A stretch of DNA of 64,000 bases, taken from assembly GCA_964647905.1 (NCBI GenBank), contig CAZYJR010000020.1, forward strand, positions 1-64,000, written 5' to 3'. This document shows positions 62,365 to 64,000 of this stretch, one piece after another. Made by a program: the position numbers and the translations under genes. How positions within the stretch are numbered: the first letter of the stretch is position 1; every line of letters begins with the position of its first letter. The stretch is from CAZYJR01 sp964647905. GTDB lineage: Bacteria; Desulfobacterota; DSM-4660; Desulfatiglandales; HGW-15. The notes under the pieces were generated by a model. The model was not told the DNA's origin. It was given only the letters and a program-made list of their open reading frames with translations, and ran no database searches.

Positions 62365-62814
62365 CTACTCCATTTCCCGTAATTTGGCCAGATCGGAGCG
62401 GTCCTGGCTTCGGTTGGATATCTCCTTTGACTTGATCAAGTTGGCCCGGTCAATGAAGTTCACCGTCTGTCCACCATAGGCCCCTTGAACCCGGTTTTCC
62501 CAGATCTTCCTGAAATCGAGGCCTTTCAGCGAGGTAATGATGTCGATTCGAACAGGCTCGTATCCGAGTTGGACGATTTTGTCCGGTGTGGAGAAATCGT
62601 CGGGAGTCAGGTCCAGTGACCCGAATCCGAAGTCCTGGAGGGCGCGCAATATCTTTTCCGCGTTTTCGAAGCTGGCTTCAACAAGAATGTCGATGTCCTT
62701 CGTATATCGGGGTTCCACATGATAGGCTAAAGCAAAGGCGCCGATAATGCAGTACTTGACGTTATGCTTGTTCAACAACGCTAAGAACTCTTCGTAGTCT
62801 TTTTCCGTTTTCAT
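62365..62814 (-). CDS. nucleotidyltransferase (DUF6036/AbiEii-like fold)
   Basis: 149 residues: LNKHNVKYCIIGAFALAYHV, EPRYTKDIDILVEASFENAE, VRIDIITSLKGLDF. The GAxA...TKDIDILV block is the catalytic G-[GS]...DxD motif of the pol-beta superfamily (minimal nucleotidyltransferase). It overlaps the upstream small gene by 53 bp. Such pairs behave as stand-alone or toxin-antitoxin-like modules in accessory regions; the target is unknown. Confidence 0.85.
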   Translation of the reverse strand: MKTEKDYEEFLALLNKHNVKYCIIGAFALAYHVEPRYTKDIDILVEASFENAEKILRALQDFGFGSLDLTPDDFSTPDKIVQLGYEPVRIDIITSLKGLDFRKIWENRVQGAYGGQTVNFIDRANLIKSKEISNRSQDRSDLAKLREME

Positions 62815-62965
62815 CCGGGACCACCCCCGAAGCCCCGAAATGGGCCTCCCGCAGAAACTGAACGGTCTCTACCCGTTGGGCTGCGGTCATGCTGTTGTAG
62901 TATTGCCTGTCAAACCTGTCGGCCGCTGCGAACGAGTCTGCCTTGTTTACCCAGATTATTTTCAT
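62762..62965 (-). CDS. small partner of the nucleotidyltransferase
   Basis: 67 residues: MKIIWVNKADSFAAADRFDR, QYYNSMTAAQRVETVQFLRE, GKRLRRVLSVVEQA. This type of short basic protein (KxxDREYYxxLTxxER...RLRRV) recurrently precedes the same nucleotidyltransferase family, as here with overlapping frames. Putative antitoxin or regulator by context. Confidence 0.75.
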   Translation of the reverse strand: MKIIWVNKADSFAAADRFDRQYYNSMTAAQRVETVQFLREAHFGASGVVPDENGKRLRRVLSVVEQA

Positions 62966-62980
62966 AACTAACCTATAACA

Positions 62981-63142
62981 TTAACTTTTATGGATATCAA
63001 CCCATAAACGCGGAATATCGCGATGGCGTAACCGGACCCTGCCGTCCCTTCCTTCAGGGATCCCCGTAACACCGTCGGCGTTGAGGTGCATGGTGAACAC
63101 CGACGGGTCTTCGGGGCGGATCGTGCCGACGGCGTCGTCCAT
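62981..63142 (-). pseudogene. probable META/HslJ-like protein fragment
   Basis: A 53-codon minus-strand frame reads MDDAVGTIRPEDPSVFTMHL, NADGVTGIPEGRDGRVRLRH and ends with TAA 62981-62983. IRPEDPSxFTMxLNADG is a phrase typical of META-domain lipoproteins. The remainder does not follow the family, so this is probably a truncated and rearranged remnant. Identification is tentative. Confidence 0.4.
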
Positions 63143-63502
63143 AGACTCGTCTGCAGGTTTCCATGATCAACCCATACCCTTGAAACCATGGATGTCAAAA
63201 TCCATCTCGGGATTCACGGCATGGGTCCGCATTTTTCCGACTCTTCCAGATTTTGAATTGAATGATTTCGATTGTAGCACTCAGACCCCTAAATTTCCAT
63301 ATTAACCCTAAGCTTCCTGAAAATCGACCAAAGTCAAGCCAGGACCGAAGAAAATGAGCCATTTTGGTTAGTACAACAATATGTAGTGGTCAGGAAAAAG
63401 CTCGTTGGGGTGAGGGTGGTGTGTACGAGGAAGTGAACGCCGTTTGATGGGGCATTTCGAAGAACAGGGATGGCAAGGGATCCACATCAAAAAGCTTGTG
63501 GG
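63143..63502. other. gene-free region
   Basis: 360 bp without a supported gene. Short open frames lack family features. Contains ATCAAAAAGCTTGTGGG (63486-63502) directly before the second thiF-tail copy. Confidence 0.4.
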
Positions 63503-63568
63503 TGATGGCCCCCCGCGTGGGCATGGCGGCCCACCATCAGGCCGACATGGTGGTCAGTCTCCTCATGG
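63503..63568 (+). repeat. 66-bp direct repeat, copy 2 (thiF 3'-end remnant)
   Basis: 63 of 66 bases match 58436-58501. It translates to MAPRVGMAAHHQADMVVSLL in the same phase as ThiF, with homology petering out at the gene's stop region (CCCTGAGGAGTC against CCTTGAGGGATC). The three differences are G/C for A, so either a diverged paralogue or an old duplication. Confidence 0.88.
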
Positions 63569-63590
63569 CAAGAGGCCAGGCCCTGAGGAG

Positions 63591-64000
63591 TCAGGTGCCC
63601 AACTCGACTGTCCGGTGGGGTCTCGGGGGGCGGAGCTCAAAGACCGCATCCGGTATACGGCGGTTGAACGCGATCTTCTCGTTTCTGAACCGGACCCCGC
63701 CGCGGCCGGGGACGCGCATGTCCACTTTTTCGGCGTACGCTGTTCCGTCCTCCTCGGTGAACCCCTGAAAGGACGCCTTGAATCCGGTTTCAGTGAACAC
63801 CACCTCCCTCGGATTCCGCCCCGCAGGGCCGCCTACCACCACCCAACGGCCGGGCGACCCTGTCCCGCTCGTGACCAGGAACCGGTCGTGCTTTATCTCC
63901 GAGACGGCCCAGTCATCCGGGAGTTCGGGGTAACCGCGCAGGAAGGCCCAGGCCGTGCGTGGATCCGGGGACCCGGGCAGAAAGCGGTCCGTGGAGTGAG
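63591..64000 (-). CDS. partial gene, outer-membrane lipoprotein-like (DUF4292/LolA-like)
   Basis: An open frame runs from the window edge (no stop to 63998) to TGA at 63591: HSTDRFLPGSPDPRTAWAFL, RGYPELPDDWAVSEIKHDRF, LVTSGTGSPGRWVVVGGPAG, REVVFTETGFKASFQGF and MRVPGRGGVRFRNEKIAFNR. The alternating beta-strand pattern suggests a LolA-like fold; this is tentative. The 5' end lies outside the window. Confidence 0.65.
   Translation of the reverse strand, partial: HSTDRFLPGSPDPRTAWAFLRGYPELPDDWAVSEIKHDRFLVTSGTGSPGRWVVVGGPAGRNPREVVFTETGFKASFQGFTEEDGTAYAEKVDMRVPGRGGVRFRNEKIAFNRRIPDAVFELRPPRPHRTVELGT

Noticed and set aside
1..64000. CRISPR array or cas genes
   Set aside because: No regularly spaced repeats and no Cas signature seen; the Cas4-like nuclease motif belongs to the translocase gene.

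Overview
The window looks like a chromosomal segment from a GC-rich, strictly anaerobic Desulfobacterota (former Deltaproteobacteria) bacterium. The evidence is gene content: two selenocysteine-encoding genes of the Hdr/Mvh type, an HdrA/Flx-like electron-transfer locus, two MoeA paralogues with MobB and a ModE-like regulator, DUF2889 proteins, a lone thiolase and a complete Tol-Pal operon. The species cannot be named from sequence alone, and no sulfate-reduction genes lie in the window.

Layout. 0-9 kb: a MobA-like nucleotidyltransferase, a PpiD-type foldase, a NamZ-type muramidase, a small excisionase-like HTH protein, a secreted SNase-like nuclease and a ClC/CBS antiporter. 8.1-13.4 kb (minus strand): tolQ-tolR-tolA-tolB-pal-cpoB. 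13.5-17.7 kb (minus): moeA, moeA-PBP, a ModE-like HTH gene, mobB. 17.8-22.2 kb: a hypothetical gene coupled to an SBF transporter, a thiolase, a small lipoprotein and a lipase. 22.3-28.9 kb (plus): a tandem HdrA with in-frame UGA at residue 60, MvhD with in-frame UGA at residue 67, two Fe-S proteins and an FAD/NAD reductase; together they look like an NADH-linked flavin-based electron-bifurcating complex with no adjacent HdrB/HdrC. 29-38 kb (minus): acetyl-CoA transferase-GNAT fusion, then GNAT, deacetylase, acyl-CoA synthetase, DUF2889, DUF2889-PHP and DUF169-CoaE, a set that resembles acyl-CoA activation under reversible lysine acylation. 38-41.7 kb: class II aldolase, YhaM-like HD nuclease, MoaA.

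41.7-46.5 kb (minus) holds a compact three-gene operon that I cannot assign to a described system: a multi-winged-helix protein, an ORC/Cdc6-like AAA+ ATPase with a degenerate nuclease-like tail, and an FtsK/HerA-class translocase carrying an N-terminal PD-(D/E)XK-like nuclease motif. It sits at the edge of an accessory tract and is the best candidate for an undescribed DNA-processing or defence system.

46.5-64 kb is accessory DNA: BrnT/BrnA, a decayed Phd/VapC pair, several transposase scars, a DUF3368/UPF0175 pair, an intact AT-rich IS1634-like element, a broken solute-binding protein and a nucleotidyltransferase pair. Embedded in it is a well-preserved catabolic island (49.2-57.4 kb): an XRE-cupin regulator, a BKACE-family beta-keto acid cleavage enzyme, a complete Liv-type ABC transporter, an SDR epimerase/dehydrogenase and a 3-hydroxyacyl-CoA-dehydrogenase-family enzyme. 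A 17-bp palindrome between regulator and BKACE recurs, 14 of 17 bases conserved, in the regulator's own promoter, which gives a concrete operator prediction. The 3' end of a ThiS-ThiF fusion gene is duplicated 5 kb downstream, on the far side of the IS and toxin block.
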